The notes below the pieces were generated by a model. That model saw nothing but the letters and a program-made list of their open reading frames with translations, searched no databases and was not told where the DNA came from. Shown here piece by piece: positions 53,598 through 62,467 of a stretch of 64,000 nt of DNA. The position numbers were made by a program, and so were the translations under genes. Origin of the DNA: Streptomyces sp. NBC_00442. Lineage in GTDB: Bacteria > Actinomycetota > Actinomycetes > Streptomycetales > Streptomycetaceae. The stretch spans positions 1,426,001-1,490,000 of the forward strand of contig NZ_CP107918.1 in NCBI RefSeq assembly GCF_036014195.1, given 5' to 3'. The first letter of the stretch is position 1. Each line of letters starts with the position of its first letter.

Positions 53598-55582
53598 TGG
53601 GAACGCTCTCCCTGCTCCTTCCGGTCGCGGTCGCCACCCTGCGCAGGCGCTGGACGGGGTTCATCGGCTCCTTCGTCGCCCTCACCCTCGGCGTCGCCCT
53701 GATCGGCGCCACCGGGCTCCTGGTGAGCACCTCGGCAGGCCTGGAGAACGACGATCCGTCGGCGCCGTCCCTGAAGAAGCTGCTCACCTTCATGGCGGGG
53801 ATGTCCGGCTTCGTCTCGGTGTTCGTGGTCGCCTCCACCTTCGCCTTCGCGGTCGCCGGGCGGCGCCGGGAAACGGCGCTGCTGCGGGCGGTCGGCGCGA
53901 CGCCCCGCCAGATCGGGCTGCTCGTTCTCGGCGAGGCGGTCGTCGTCTCGCTGGCCGCCTCGGTCTGCGGGGTGGTCCTCGGCCTGGTTGTGGCGCCGCC
54001 GTTCGCCGGCTGGCTGGTCTCCCAGGGCGCCGCACCCCGGGGCTTCAGCGTCGACATCGGCGCGGGGCCGCTCCTGATCGCCGTGGGCATCGAGACCGCG
54101 GTGGCCGTGGCGGGCGCCTGTGCGGCGGCCCGACGCGCCGGCCGGGTCCGGCCCGTCGAAGCGCTCGCGGACGCGGCCGTCGACGGCCGCGTGATGACGC
54201 TCGGCCGCTGGCTCTGGGCCGTCGGCCACCTCGTGCTCCTCGCCGGCGTACTGGCCCTGTTCGCGACTATGCCGGCGATGATGCGGCGCGACCCGCAGCT
54301 GCGTGACCCCCAGAACCTGCCGGTCTTCTCGCTCCTGATCGACGTCATGGCGATCGTGGCGGTCGCGCTGTTCGCGCCGCTCCTGATCCCGCCGCTGGTG
54401 CGGCTGCTGACCCTGCCGGTACCGCTGGCGCCGGGCGCGGTGGGGCTGCTCGCCCGGCAGAACGCGCTGGGCGCGGTGCGTCGTACGGTCTCCACCGCGA
54501 CTCCGATGTTCCTCGTGGTCGGCCTGACCGGCACGGTGGTCGGCTCGACCCTGGCCTTCGGGGAGGCACGGAGTCTGCAGTCACGGGCATCGCTCGCTGC
54601 CCAGTACGTGGTCGAGCCCGCGTCGGGCGCCACGCTGTCGTCCGCCGCGGTGCGGGACCTGCGGGCACTGCCCGGCGTCCGCACCACCACGGTCCGCTCG
54701 GCCCTGCTCGCCGGCCTGGACCTCGACGGCGTCAACTCCCTTACAGCGTCCGCCTCTTCGGGCACCATCGCCGCGACGGTCGTCGACGGGAGCCTCGCCA
54801 CCGCCTGGAAGCTCCCGACCGAGGCCGGCTCGCCCGACCGGCTCTCGGGGGCCACGGTCGCCGTCTCCGGGGCGCTGGCCACGGCCAGGGGCTGGCGCGT
54901 CGGGGACCGCCTGACCGCCACGTTCGCCGACGGCGCCCCGGTCTCCGTGACGCTGGTCGCCCTGGTCAGGACGCCGCTCAGCACGGCCGAAGTGCTCCTG
55001 CCGTACGCCACGGCGGCCCGGCACCTCACCGGCGACGCGGGACCGAGCGCCGCCTATGTATCCACCGGGCAGGGCGTTCCCGCGCCCCGGCTGGACGGCG
55101 CCGACGGGGTCGAAGTCACCGCGGCCGCCCAGTGGGGCAGCGCCGACAGCGGTCCGCGGGCCCGCTCCGACTGGATCGCGATGACGGCGATCCTGGGCCC
55201 GGCCCTGCTCTACGCGCTCATCGCGATCGTCAACACGATGACGATGTCCACCGGAGACCGGCTGCGGGACTTCTCCGTCCTCCGGCTGACCGGGGGGAAC
55301 GACCGGCAGGTCCTGTCCATGGTCGGACTCGAGGCGCTCCTCACCGCGGCGACGGCGACCGTGCTCGCCCTGCTCGTCACCACGGGTACCCAGGCCGCCA
55401 CCCTGATGCTGATCAACCGCCGTGTCCTGGCGGGCGGTTCGCCGCTCTCGCTGAGCCTGCCCTGGCCGGCGATCGGCGCGGCGGCGGCGGCCGGCCTCAC
55501 CCTCGCACTCGTCTCCAGCCTCCTGCCGGCCGGGCTCGCGCTGCGCGCACGCGCCCCGCGGCCGGCCGGAGCCCGCCAGTGA
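53597..55582 (+). CDS. FtsX-like ABC transporter permease
   Basis: 661 residues with two four-helix FtsX modules around long extracellular domains. The first helix follows the N-terminal amphipathic segment; the second module has ILGPALLYALIAIVNTMTM and VRTPLSTAEVLLPYAT. GSVR-type coupling segments (ARRRETALLRAVGATPRQIG and RDFSVLRLTGGNDRQVL) contact the ATPase. Start is ATG at 53597 by overlap with the ATPase stop. The 3' end is overlapped on the other strand by the SARP frame for about 370 bp. Confidence 0.93.
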   Translation: MGTLSLLLPVAVATLRRRWTGFIGSFVALTLGVALIGATGLLVSTSAGLENDDPSAPSLKKLLTFMAGMSGFVSVFVVASTFAFAVAGRRRETALLRAVGATPRQIGLLVLGEAVVVSLAASVCGVVLGLVVAPPFAGWLVSQGAAPRGFSVDIGAGPLLIAVGIETAVAVAGACAAARRAGRVRPVEALADAAVDGRVMTLGRWLWAVGHLVLLAGVLALFATMPAMMRRDPQLRDPQNLPVFSLLIDVMAIVAVALFAPLLIPPLVRLLTLPVPLAPGAVGLLARQNALGAVRRTVSTATPMFLVVGLTGTVVGSTLAFGEARSLQSRASLAAQYVVEPASGATLSSAAVRDLRALPGVRTTTVRSALLAGLDLDGVNSLTASASSGTIAATVVDGSLATAWKLPTEAGSPDRLSGATVAVSGALATARGWRVGDRLTATFADGAPVSVTLVALVRTPLSTAEVLLPYATAARHLTGDAGPSAAYVSTGQGVPAPRLDGADGVEVTAAAQWGSADSGPRARSDWIAMTAILGPALLYALIAIVNTMTMSTGDRLRDFSVLRLTGGNDRQVLSMVGLEALLTAATATVLALLVTTGTQAATLMLINRRVLAGGSPLSLSLPWPAIGAAAAAGLTLALVSSLLPAGLALRARAPRPAGARQ

Positions 55583-56445
55583 CCTGCGGCCCGAACCGCC
55601 ACCGGAACCACACGTCCGGCGGGACGGGCCGGCGCCGGATCGGGAGCGGTGACGGGCGGGCGCGGCGCGACAGCGGGGGCGGCTGCCGGGGGCGCCGGGT
55701 CCTGTGCGACAGGTCCCAACGTGCCGTGCAGCAAAGCCTCATGAGTGCTCGTCAGGTCGATTCCCGGATCCACGCCCAGCTCGTCGGCGAGCACGGTGCG
55801 GCCCTCGTGGAAGACACGGAGCGCGTCGGCCTGGCGCCCGCACCGGTAGAGGGCGGTCATCAGCTGGGCGCGCATCCGCTCGCGCAGCGGGAAGTCCGCG
55901 ACCAGGCGGGTCAGTTCGGCGACGATGTGCCGGTGGCGGCCGAGTGCGAGATCGGCCTCGACCCGGGCCTCCAGCGTGGCGGCCCGGCTTTCCTCCCACT
56001 GCGGCGCCTCCTCGTCCGCGAGGAACCCGGTGACGTTGCCGAGGAGGGGCCCCTGCCAGAGATCCATCGCGCCGTGGAGCAGGGCGCCCGCTTCCTCGTA
56101 GCGGTGCTCCGTGAGCGCCTGCCTGCCGAGCCGGTCCAGACGCTCGTACTCGACGACGTCCACCCGGCTCTCTCCGGTCACGAGGACGTAGCCGGGCGGG
56201 CGCCGTTCCAGGGTGACCTCGGGTTCGAGGAGTTTGCGCAGTCGGGAGACGTACGTGTAGATCTGCGCGCTCTTCGTGGCGGGTGGGTGGGGGCCCCACA
56301 ACAATTGGCTGATCCGGGTGTCCGGCACCACACGGCCCCGGGCGAACAGCAGCGCGGCCAGGAGGGTGTGCATTTTCGTGCCCGCGAGAGGGACCCGCAG
56401 GCCCCCGCGGCTGGCCTCGACCGGGCCGAGCAGATGGAAATACAT
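55210..56445 (-). CDS. SARP-type (BTAD) transcriptional regulator with a long antisense-overlapping tail
   Basis: 411 codons. The winged-helix DNA-binding domain (MYFHLLGPVEASRGGLRVP, LLWGPHPPATKSAQIYTYVSRLRKLL) and BTAD domain (VVEYERLDRLGRQAL, RMRAQLMTALYRCGRQADALRVFHEGR) fill the first 250 residues, the size of a complete small SARP. The last 160 are Pro/Ala/Arg-rich, and the final 124 codons lie antisense to the permease gene, where codon bias is that of the other strand. The real protein may end earlier if a frameshift exists. It probably controls the neighbouring ABC exporter. Confidence 0.75.
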   Translation of the reverse strand: MYFHLLGPVEASRGGLRVPLAGTKMHTLLAALLFARGRVVPDTRISQLLWGPHPPATKSAQIYTYVSRLRKLLEPEVTLERRPPGYVLVTGESRVDVVEYERLDRLGRQALTEHRYEEAGALLHGAMDLWQGPLLGNVTGFLADEEAPQWEESRAATLEARVEADLALGRHRHIVAELTRLVADFPLRERMRAQLMTALYRCGRQADALRVFHEGRTVLADELGVDPGIDLTSTHEALLHGTLGPVAQDPAPPAAAPAVAPRPPVTAPDPAPARPAGRVVPVAVRAAGHWRAPAGRGARARSASPAGRRLETSARVRPAAAAAPIAGQGRLSESGEPPARTRRLISIRVAAWVPVVTSRASTVAVAAVRSASSPTMDRTCRSFPPVSRRTEKSRSRSPVDIVIVLTIAMSA

Positions 56446-56633
56446 GGTTCCCCGTTCGCATGGGTGTGATGGTGGTGGCGCGCCACACCCTGGCGGACGG
56501 CTGTGTCCCGCCGATTTTCGTTCGATTTCGCCCCGCCCGTCGGCGGCCGCCCGGCCTCGCGGACCGGCCCGGCGCCGGGCTCCCGGCCGCCCGTTGTGGC
56601 TCGGCGCGGCGCCGGGCTCCGGCGCCGCCGCGT

Positions 56634-59600
56634 TCACTCCCCCAGGATCCCCGTCAGCCGACCGGCCGTCGGCGCCGCCCCGTCCGGGCCGGCCAGCCGG
56701 ATCAGCTGCCCGGTGCGTTCCACCCATGCGTGCGCCCCCACCGCCTCGAACGCCTTCCGGGCGCGCTCGAACCGTTCCGCCGCGCCGGTTCGGCCGGCCA
56801 GGAGGTCCGTGCAGCCGAGGTCCGTCTCGATCCGGCCGCGCAGCCAGTCGTCCGCCAGCTCGTGCGCGATCGCCAGCGCCTGCTCCAGCGTCCGCCGTGC
56901 CTGCGTCAGGTCACCTTGGCGCCACAGAATCGCGCCGAGCAGCCGCAGCGCGTACGTCTCCCCGACCCGGTCGCCGCCGTCGCGGGTCAGCGCGACGGCC
57001 TCGCGGCTGGACCCCGCGGCGGGGCCGGGCCGGCCCGCCTTGAGCAGCGCCTCGGCGAGCCAGTGCAGGCTCTGCGCCTCGGCCCGCCAGAATCCGCCCT
57101 CGCGGCTCTTGGCCACGGCCCGTTCGGTGAGCTCGATGGCGTGCGTGACATTGCCGCGCCGCGTCTCGATCTGGGCGAGCAGCCCCATCGAGTGGATCGC
57201 GCTGCGGACCTCGCCGATCCGCAGCAGCACCTCCATCGCCGGCCGGCAGTGGGCATACGCGCTCTCCATGTCCCCGCGGAAGTGCGCGCAGATGGCGAGC
57301 AGCCGCCTCACCCGTGCCGCACCCGACTCGTCGCCCTCGTTCTCGAACAGGCGCAGCGCCACCTCCAGCGACTCCTCGGCGGATGCGTACCGCCGCCGGT
57401 GGATGGCGAGGGAGCCGAGCGAGCGCAGCATCATCGCCTCGCCACCCCGGTCACCCGCGCGGCGCGCCGCGGCGAGGGACTGCTCGGCGCACGTCTGCCA
57501 GTCCTCCAGATAGTGGCGGGTCTCGAACAGCGCGGTGGCCGGGGCCGTCAGCAGCCAGCTGAAACGCGGACCCGTCGACCGGGCGGACCCGACGGACGGG
57601 GCGGCCCCCACAGCCCCGACGGACACGACGGACGGACGGGACTGCGCGGACTGGCCGGACTGGCCGGCCTGCACGCATTGTCCGGCCTGCGCGCATTGTC
57701 CGGACTGCGCGGACTGCGCGACGATCCCCACGATCGCGGCGCGCTCGGCCTCGAACCATTCCGTCGGTTCGGCCAGGAGTTCCTCCACCAAGGACGCGGG
57801 CAGGTCCCGGCGACTGCCCTGCTGGGCCCCGAGCCCGCCGAAGCCCTCCATCCTGCGGTGCGCCTCCTCGGCGAGCGCCAGCCAGCCGCCATGGGCGCGC
57901 TCCAGCGCCTCGGCGCGCTCCTGCTCGCTCTCCTCGGCCAGCGCCAGTTCCCAGGCGTACAGCCGCAGCAGGTCCTGGAAGCGGTAGCGGGCCGGGGCTC
58001 CGGCCGGGCCGGAGACGACCTCCAGGAGCTGGGCGTCCACGAGCTGCTCGATCAGGTCCTCGGCCTCCCACAGGTCCGTGTCCAGGAGGCAGGCCCCTAC
58101 CCACGCCGCGAAGTCGGGCACGGTGAGCAGACCGAGCCTGCGGTACATCCGGGCGGCGGCCGGGTCCAGATCGCGGTAGCTGAGCCGCAGTCCCGCCCGT
58201 ACTCCGCCCTGACCGGGGCTGAGTTCGTCGAGCCGGCGACGCTGGTCCTCCAGGCGGCCCACCAGGGAGCGCAGCGACCAGTGCGGCCGGGCCGCGAGCC
58301 GCGCCCCGGCGATCCGCAGGGCGAGCGGCAGCCGGTCGCAGAGCTCGCCGAGCCGGGCCGCGGCGACCGGGTCGGCCGTGAACCGGCCGGGCCCGGCCAC
58401 CTGCGCGAGCAGCGCGGTCGCCTCGGCCTGCGCGAGGGTGGGCAGGGTCATCCGCAGCACGTCGTAGTCGCCGGTCAGGCCGTCGAGGGCGGTCCGGCTG
58501 GTGATCAGTACGCAGCAGCGGCCGGCGCCGGGCAGCAGGGGCTGAATCTGGTCGTAGGAACCGGCGTTGTCGAGAAGGATCAGCATCCGCTTGGTGTCGA
58601 GGACGCTGCGGTAGAGCGCGGCCCGGTCGGCGGGGTCGGGCGGGATCTGTGTGCCGGGCACGCCGAGGGAGCGCAGCAGCCGGTCCAGTGCGGCGCCGGG
58701 GGCGACCGGGTCGTCCTTCTCGTCGTGCCCTCGCAGGTCGATGAAGAGCCGCCCGTCGGGGAAGCGGGCGGCGGCCTGGTTGGCCCAGTGCACGGCGAGC
58801 GCGGTCTTGCCGACGCCCGCCACTCCGGCGACGACGCCCACGGCGAGCGGGCGGGAGCCGTAGCTGTCCTCGATCATCCGGTCCAGGCGGGCGAGTTGGT
58901 CCATCCGGCCGGTGAACGCGGCCACGTTGGCCGGGAGTTGGGAGGGAACGACGCCGATGGGCGCGGGCGGGGTGTCGGTGGCCGCCGGCCGGCCCAGTTC
59001 CGGCGCGTCCCGCAGGACGAGGTCGTGGAGCGACCGGAGCGCCCGGCCCGGCTCGATGCCCAGCTGGCCGACCAGAACGGCCCGTCCCTCGCGGAAGACC
59101 TCCAGCGCTTGCGCGCGGTGTCCCGACCGGTACTGGGCCAGCATCAGGAAGGCCCGCGCCTGCTCACGCAGGGGGTTCTCCCGTACCAGCGCGGACAGTT
59201 CGTCGACGAGCGCGCGGTGCCGGCCGAGCCGCAGGTGCAGTCCGGCCCTCTCCTCCCGCAGGTCGAGCCGGAGTTCTTCGAGCCGGGCCGCCGCCGACTC
59301 GGCGGGTTCCCCCTCGATCCCTTCCAGGGCCCGGCCGCGCCACAGACCGAGCGCCTGCTCCATCAGAGCGCTCGCCTCGGCGGCCCGCCCGCGCCGGGCG
59401 GCGTCCCTGGCCCGGCTCGCGCACTCCTCGAACTCCCGTGAGTCCAGGCGGTGTTCGGCGAGGGAAAGGAGGTATCCGGGGTGCGAGGTGACGATCAGCT
59501 CGTCGGTTCCCGCCGCGTCGCGGAAGATCTTGCGGAGCGCTCCGACACAGATGGCGATCTGATTGCGGGCGGTGGCCGGTTCGTCGCCCTGCCAGACGGC

Positions 59601-59750
59601 GTCGATCAGACTGCCGACGGAAACCACCCGGTCCGCGGCGAGCAGCAGCGTCGTCAGGACGATGCGCTGCCGGGCACTGCCGAGCGCGACCCGCACCCCG
59701 TCCACCCGGACGTCCAGGGCCCCGAGCAGCCCGAACACTATCTGGCGCAC
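56634..59750 (-). CDS. AfsR-type SARP regulator with NB-ARC and TPR domains
   Basis: 1038 residues. SARP winged helix (1-95, ARNQIAICVGALRKIF), BTAD (about 100-245, EQARAFLMLAQYRSGHRAQALEVFREGR), NB-ARC ATPase with Walker A GVAGVGKTALAVHWANQ and Walker B MLILLDNAGS, then TPR repeats in the last 350 residues (YASAEESLEVALRLFENEG, ARRTLEQALAIAHELA). An insertion with Gln/Ser/Cys/Ala tandem repeats separates NB-ARC from TPRs. GTG at 59750. Members switch on secondary metabolism when phosphorylated or bound. It lies just upstream of the smaller SARP on the same strand. Confidence 0.92.
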   Translation of the reverse strand: MRQIVFGLLGALDVRVDGVRVALGSARQRIVLTTLLLAADRVVSVGSLIDAVWQGDEPATARNQIAICVGALRKIFRDAAGTDELIVTSHPGYLLSLAEHRLDSREFEECASRARDAARRGRAAEASALMEQALGLWRGRALEGIEGEPAESAAARLEELRLDLREERAGLHLRLGRHRALVDELSALVRENPLREQARAFLMLAQYRSGHRAQALEVFREGRAVLVGQLGIEPGRALRSLHDLVLRDAPELGRPAATDTPPAPIGVVPSQLPANVAAFTGRMDQLARLDRMIEDSYGSRPLAVGVVAGVAGVGKTALAVHWANQAAARFPDGRLFIDLRGHDEKDDPVAPGAALDRLLRSLGVPGTQIPPDPADRAALYRSVLDTKRMLILLDNAGSYDQIQPLLPGAGRCCVLITSRTALDGLTGDYDVLRMTLPTLAQAEATALLAQVAGPGRFTADPVAAARLGELCDRLPLALRIAGARLAARPHWSLRSLVGRLEDQRRRLDELSPGQGGVRAGLRLSYRDLDPAAARMYRRLGLLTVPDFAAWVGACLLDTDLWEAEDLIEQLVDAQLLEVVSGPAGAPARYRFQDLLRLYAWELALAEESEQERAEALERAHGGWLALAEEAHRRMEGFGGLGAQQGSRRDLPASLVEELLAEPTEWFEAERAAIVGIVAQSAQSGQCAQAGQCVQAGQSGQSAQSRPSVVSVGAVGAAPSVGSARSTGPRFSWLLTAPATALFETRHYLEDWQTCAEQSLAAARRAGDRGGEAMMLRSLGSLAIHRRRYASAEESLEVALRLFENEGDESGAARVRRLLAICAHFRGDMESAYAHCRPAMEVLLRIGEVRSAIHSMGLLAQIETRRGNVTHAIELTERAVAKSREGGFWRAEAQSLHWLAEALLKAGRPGPAAGSSREAVALTRDGGDRVGETYALRLLGAILWRQGDLTQARRTLEQALAIAHELADDWLRGRIETDLGCTDLLAGRTGAAERFERARKAFEAVGAHAWVERTGQLIRLAGPDGAAPTAGRLTGILGE
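57640..57720. repeat. In-frame tandem repeats inside the AfsR-type gene
   Basis: Degenerate 9- and 27-bp units (GGACTGGCC, CATTGTCCGGCCTGCGCG) encode the peptide repeat Gln-Cys-x-Gln-Ala-Gly and Gln-Ser-Gly/Ala in the linker before the TPR region. All changes keep the frame. Confidence 0.7.
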
Positions 59751-59953
59751 ACGCCCCGCTCCCCCAGCCCCGCTCCCCCGACGTCAGGCGACCATTGTGC
59801 GCACCTGGGCCGAAGGACGCCACCACGTTCGGGCGGGCGGCGCGCCGGTCGCCCCCGCGGTACGGGCTTCCCGCGAACCCGGGGCGGTCCGGGCCGCGGG
59901 CCCGTGGCGGTCGGCCGATCCCCTGGACGCGTGGCGGTCCGATCCTCGGGCGG

Positions 59954-60604
59954 TCAGGGCGACGCGACCGGCAGCACGTCCGGGGACAGGGCGGCGGCCC
60001 GCTCCGACGCGCTCGTCATCCGCCTGCGGTGGTGGCGCCGGCACAGCACCTCGTAACCGATCTCGTCCGCGGCCTGGTTGACGTCGCCGACGACGACCTG
60101 GGCGCCCTCGACGACCATCCGGCCCCCGATGGTGCGGGCGTTGTGGGTGGCGCGGGCGCCGCACCAGCACAGCGCCTCGACCTGGAGCACCTCGACCCGG
60201 TCCGCGAGTTCGACGAGCCGCTGGGAGCCGGGGAACAGTTTGGAGCGGAAGTCCGTGGTGATGCCGAAGGCGAAGACGTCGAGGTCGAGGTCGTCGACGA
60301 CCCGGGCGAGCTGGTCGATCTGCTCGGGCGCCAGGAACTGGGCCTCGTCGGCGATGACGTAGTCGCAGCGGCCGCCCTTGGAGAGGTGGGCGACCAGGTG
60401 GCCGTAGAAGTCGAAGCCGTCGGCGGCCTCGACCGCGTCGGTCACCAGGCCGAGCCGGGACGACAGTTTGCCCTGGCCCGCCCGGTCGTCCCGGGTGAAG
60501 ATCATGCCCTGCAGGCCCCGCGTGGAGCGGTTGTGCTCGATCTGAAGAGCGAGGGTGCTCTTTCCGCAGTCCATCGTTCCGGAGAAGAACACCAGCTCGG
60601 GCAT
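59954..60604 (-). CDS. tdk: Thymidine kinase
   Basis: A 216-residue type II thymidine kinase that phosphorylates thymidine for salvage. P-loop FFSGTMDCGKST, Walker B-like VIADEAQFL, the lid FGITTDFRSKLFPG and the zinc-ribbon cysteines ALCWCGARATHNAR with a C-terminal CRRHH. ATG at 60604 opens the conserved MPELVFF. It lies 50 bp downstream of the phosphatase gene in the same direction. The arginine-rich end is normal for Streptomyces members. Confidence 0.95.
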   Translation of the reverse strand: MPELVFFSGTMDCGKSTLALQIEHNRSTRGLQGMIFTRDDRAGQGKLSSRLGLVTDAVEAADGFDFYGHLVAHLSKGGRCDYVIADEAQFLAPEQIDQLARVVDDLDLDVFAFGITTDFRSKLFPGSQRLVELADRVEVLQVEALCWCGARATHNARTIGGRMVVEGAQVVVGDVNQAADEIGYEVLCRRHHRRRMTSASERAAALSPDVLPVASP

Positions 60605-60654
60605 GGGGAGGTGACGGCCTTTCAGGTCTGGGCGGGGCAGGGGCGGGTGGGGCG

Positions 60655-61842
60655 CTACGAGCGTACTTCGAGGAGCGGGACGAGCTGCTCCACCGGGGTC
60701 ATCGAGCCGTGGTTGCCCACCATCAGGGACTCGTGGGGCTCGCGCCGCGAGGCGATGATGACGACGTCGTCGTGGGCGGCGGCCACCACGTCGCCGATCC
60801 GGCCGTACACCCGCTCGTCGATCCGCGGGCCGAACCAGCCCGCGGCGATCGCCTCGTCGCGGCTCGCCACCCAGAACTGTTCGCCGAGCACCTCGCGCCA
60901 GCAGGTCAGCACGTCGGACGCGGCGCCCGGAACCGCGTACACATGGCGGGCGCGGCCCTCGCCGCCGAGCAGGGCGACGCCGGCCTGCAGCTCCCAGTCC
61001 TCGTCGAAGTCGATGCGGGACTGTTCGTCGAAGGGGATGTCGATCATGCCGTGGTCGGCGGTGACGTACAGGGCCGCGCGGGGCGGGAGTTGTTCGGCGA
61101 GGCGCTGGGCGAGGCGGTCGACGTACATCAGCTGGCCGCGCCAGGCGTCCGAGTCGACGCCGAACCGGTGGCCCTTGCCGTCGACCTCGGAGTAGTACGT
61201 GTAGACCAACGAGCGGTCGCCCGCGGCGAGTTGGGCCGCCGCGAGGTCCATGCGGTCCTCGCCGGAGAGCTTGCCGCGGAAGGTGCCGCCGCTCAGCGCG
61301 ATCTTGGTGAGCGGGGTGTGCTGGAAGTCCGGCGCGGACACCTGCGCGGTGTGCACACCGGCCTGGTCGGCGAGGTGGAAGACGGTGGAATAGGGCTGCC
61401 ACTGGTGCGGGTCGGTCCAGGGCTTCCAGCGGAGCTGGTTCATCAGCTCGCCGCTGTCGGGGTTGCGCGCGGTGTAGCCGGGCAGGCCGTGCTCGCCGGG
61501 GGCACGGCCGGTGCCGACCGAGGCGAGCGAGGTGGCGGTGGTCGCGGGGAAACCCGCGGTTATGGGGCGCCCCGTGCCGCCGCGCGAGGTGGCGAGCAGG
61601 GAGTGCAGGAACGGCGCCTCGTCCGGGTGGGCCTTGATCTGCTCCCAGCCGAGGCCGTCGATGAGGAAGACGCAGTTGCGGTCGGCGGGGGTGAGCTCGG
61701 CGATGCGCTGCTCGAACCCGGGGACGCCCTGGCCGGCCACGAGGGTGGGCAGCAGATCGGCGAGCGATCCGGTGCCGTACGCGGGGACGGGCGCGCTGTC
61801 GAGGGCGAGGGGTTCGGGATCCTGCCAGGCGGGCTGGGCCAT
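60655..61842 (-). CDS. Alkaline phosphatase/nucleotide pyrophosphatase-superfamily protein
   Basis: 395 residues. Metal and nucleophile motifs are in order: FLIDGLGW, FPATTATSLASVGTG with the threonine nucleophile, YYSEVDGKGHRFG, VTADHGMIDIP and MVGNHGSMTP. This is the NPP/phosphodiesterase branch. No signal peptide is seen, so it acts in the cytosol. ATG at 61842 overlaps by one base the stop of the DUF5998 gene upstream, so they are translationally coupled. Confidence 0.92.
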   Translation of the reverse strand: MAQPAWQDPEPLALDSAPVPAYGTGSLADLLPTLVAGQGVPGFEQRIAELTPADRNCVFLIDGLGWEQIKAHPDEAPFLHSLLATSRGGTGRPITAGFPATTATSLASVGTGRAPGEHGLPGYTARNPDSGELMNQLRWKPWTDPHQWQPYSTVFHLADQAGVHTAQVSAPDFQHTPLTKIALSGGTFRGKLSGEDRMDLAAAQLAAGDRSLVYTYYSEVDGKGHRFGVDSDAWRGQLMYVDRLAQRLAEQLPPRAALYVTADHGMIDIPFDEQSRIDFDEDWELQAGVALLGGEGRARHVYAVPGAASDVLTCWREVLGEQFWVASRDEAIAAGWFGPRIDERVYGRIGDVVAAAHDDVVIIASRREPHESLMVGNHGSMTPVEQLVPLLEVRS

Positions 61843-62438
61843 CAGCGGCCGGTCGCCGCGGTCGCCTCGGACAGCGCCTGGGCGAAGGCCAGGGTCTGGC
61901 GGACGGTGTCGGGGCCGTCACCGGCCTCGCTGACGCGCAGGCTCAGGTCGTCGGCGGTGGAGTTGCCGGTGTAGCCGTGGTCGGCGTCGCAGTTGGGGTC
62001 GCCGCAGGCGGCGGGCTCCAGGTCGAGCCGGGACACCGCGCCCCAGCCGATGGTGAGGACGACCTCGCGGGGCAGGGTGCCCGGGGTGTAGGACTCGGGA
62101 TTGGCGACGACGCGGCTCACCACCACCGAGGAGATCCTGGCGAGCTTGACGGACTCCGTCGAGGTGGTCGCGTACGGCGTGGGGGAGCTGGTGTCCGCGT
62201 TCTGCTCGTCGGTGTGGCTGACGATGAAACGGTTGTCCGTGAGCACGAGGACCGTCACATGCCGGCGCACCTCGTTCGCGTCGAACGTCGTCTCCTGGTG
62301 CACCAGGTACGACGCGATCGGCTCGCCGCCGACCGCGGCCTCCACCGCCTCGGCCACGAGGGCCGGGTAGTAGCCGCTGCGCTCGATCGCCGCGCGGAGC
62401 CCCTGGGTCGTCGTACCGGTCTTCGCCATGGGGTCCAT
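61842..62438 (-). CDS. DUF5998 protein
   Basis: 198 residues. Conserved segments include GLRAAIERSGYYPALVAEAVE, VAHQ-like YLVHQETTFDANEVRRHVTVLVLT, VKLARISSVVVSRVV, VLTIGWGAVSRLDLEPA and a cysteine/aspartate-rich GDPNCDADHGYTG that could bind a metal. The family is restricted to actinobacteria and of unknown function. ATG at 62438 or 62429 (MAKTG). It heads a three-gene run with the phosphatase and thymidine kinase. Confidence 0.85.
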   Translation of the reverse strand: MDPMAKTGTTTQGLRAAIERSGYYPALVAEAVEAAVGGEPIASYLVHQETTFDANEVRRHVTVLVLTDNRFIVSHTDEQNADTSSPTPYATTSTESVKLARISSVVVSRVVANPESYTPGTLPREVVLTIGWGAVSRLDLEPAACGDPNCDADHGYTGNSTADDLSLRVSEAGDGPDTVRQTLAFAQALSEATAATGR

Positions 62439-62467
62439 CTTAAGCTGCCGCCGGGGGCCGGCGGCCC

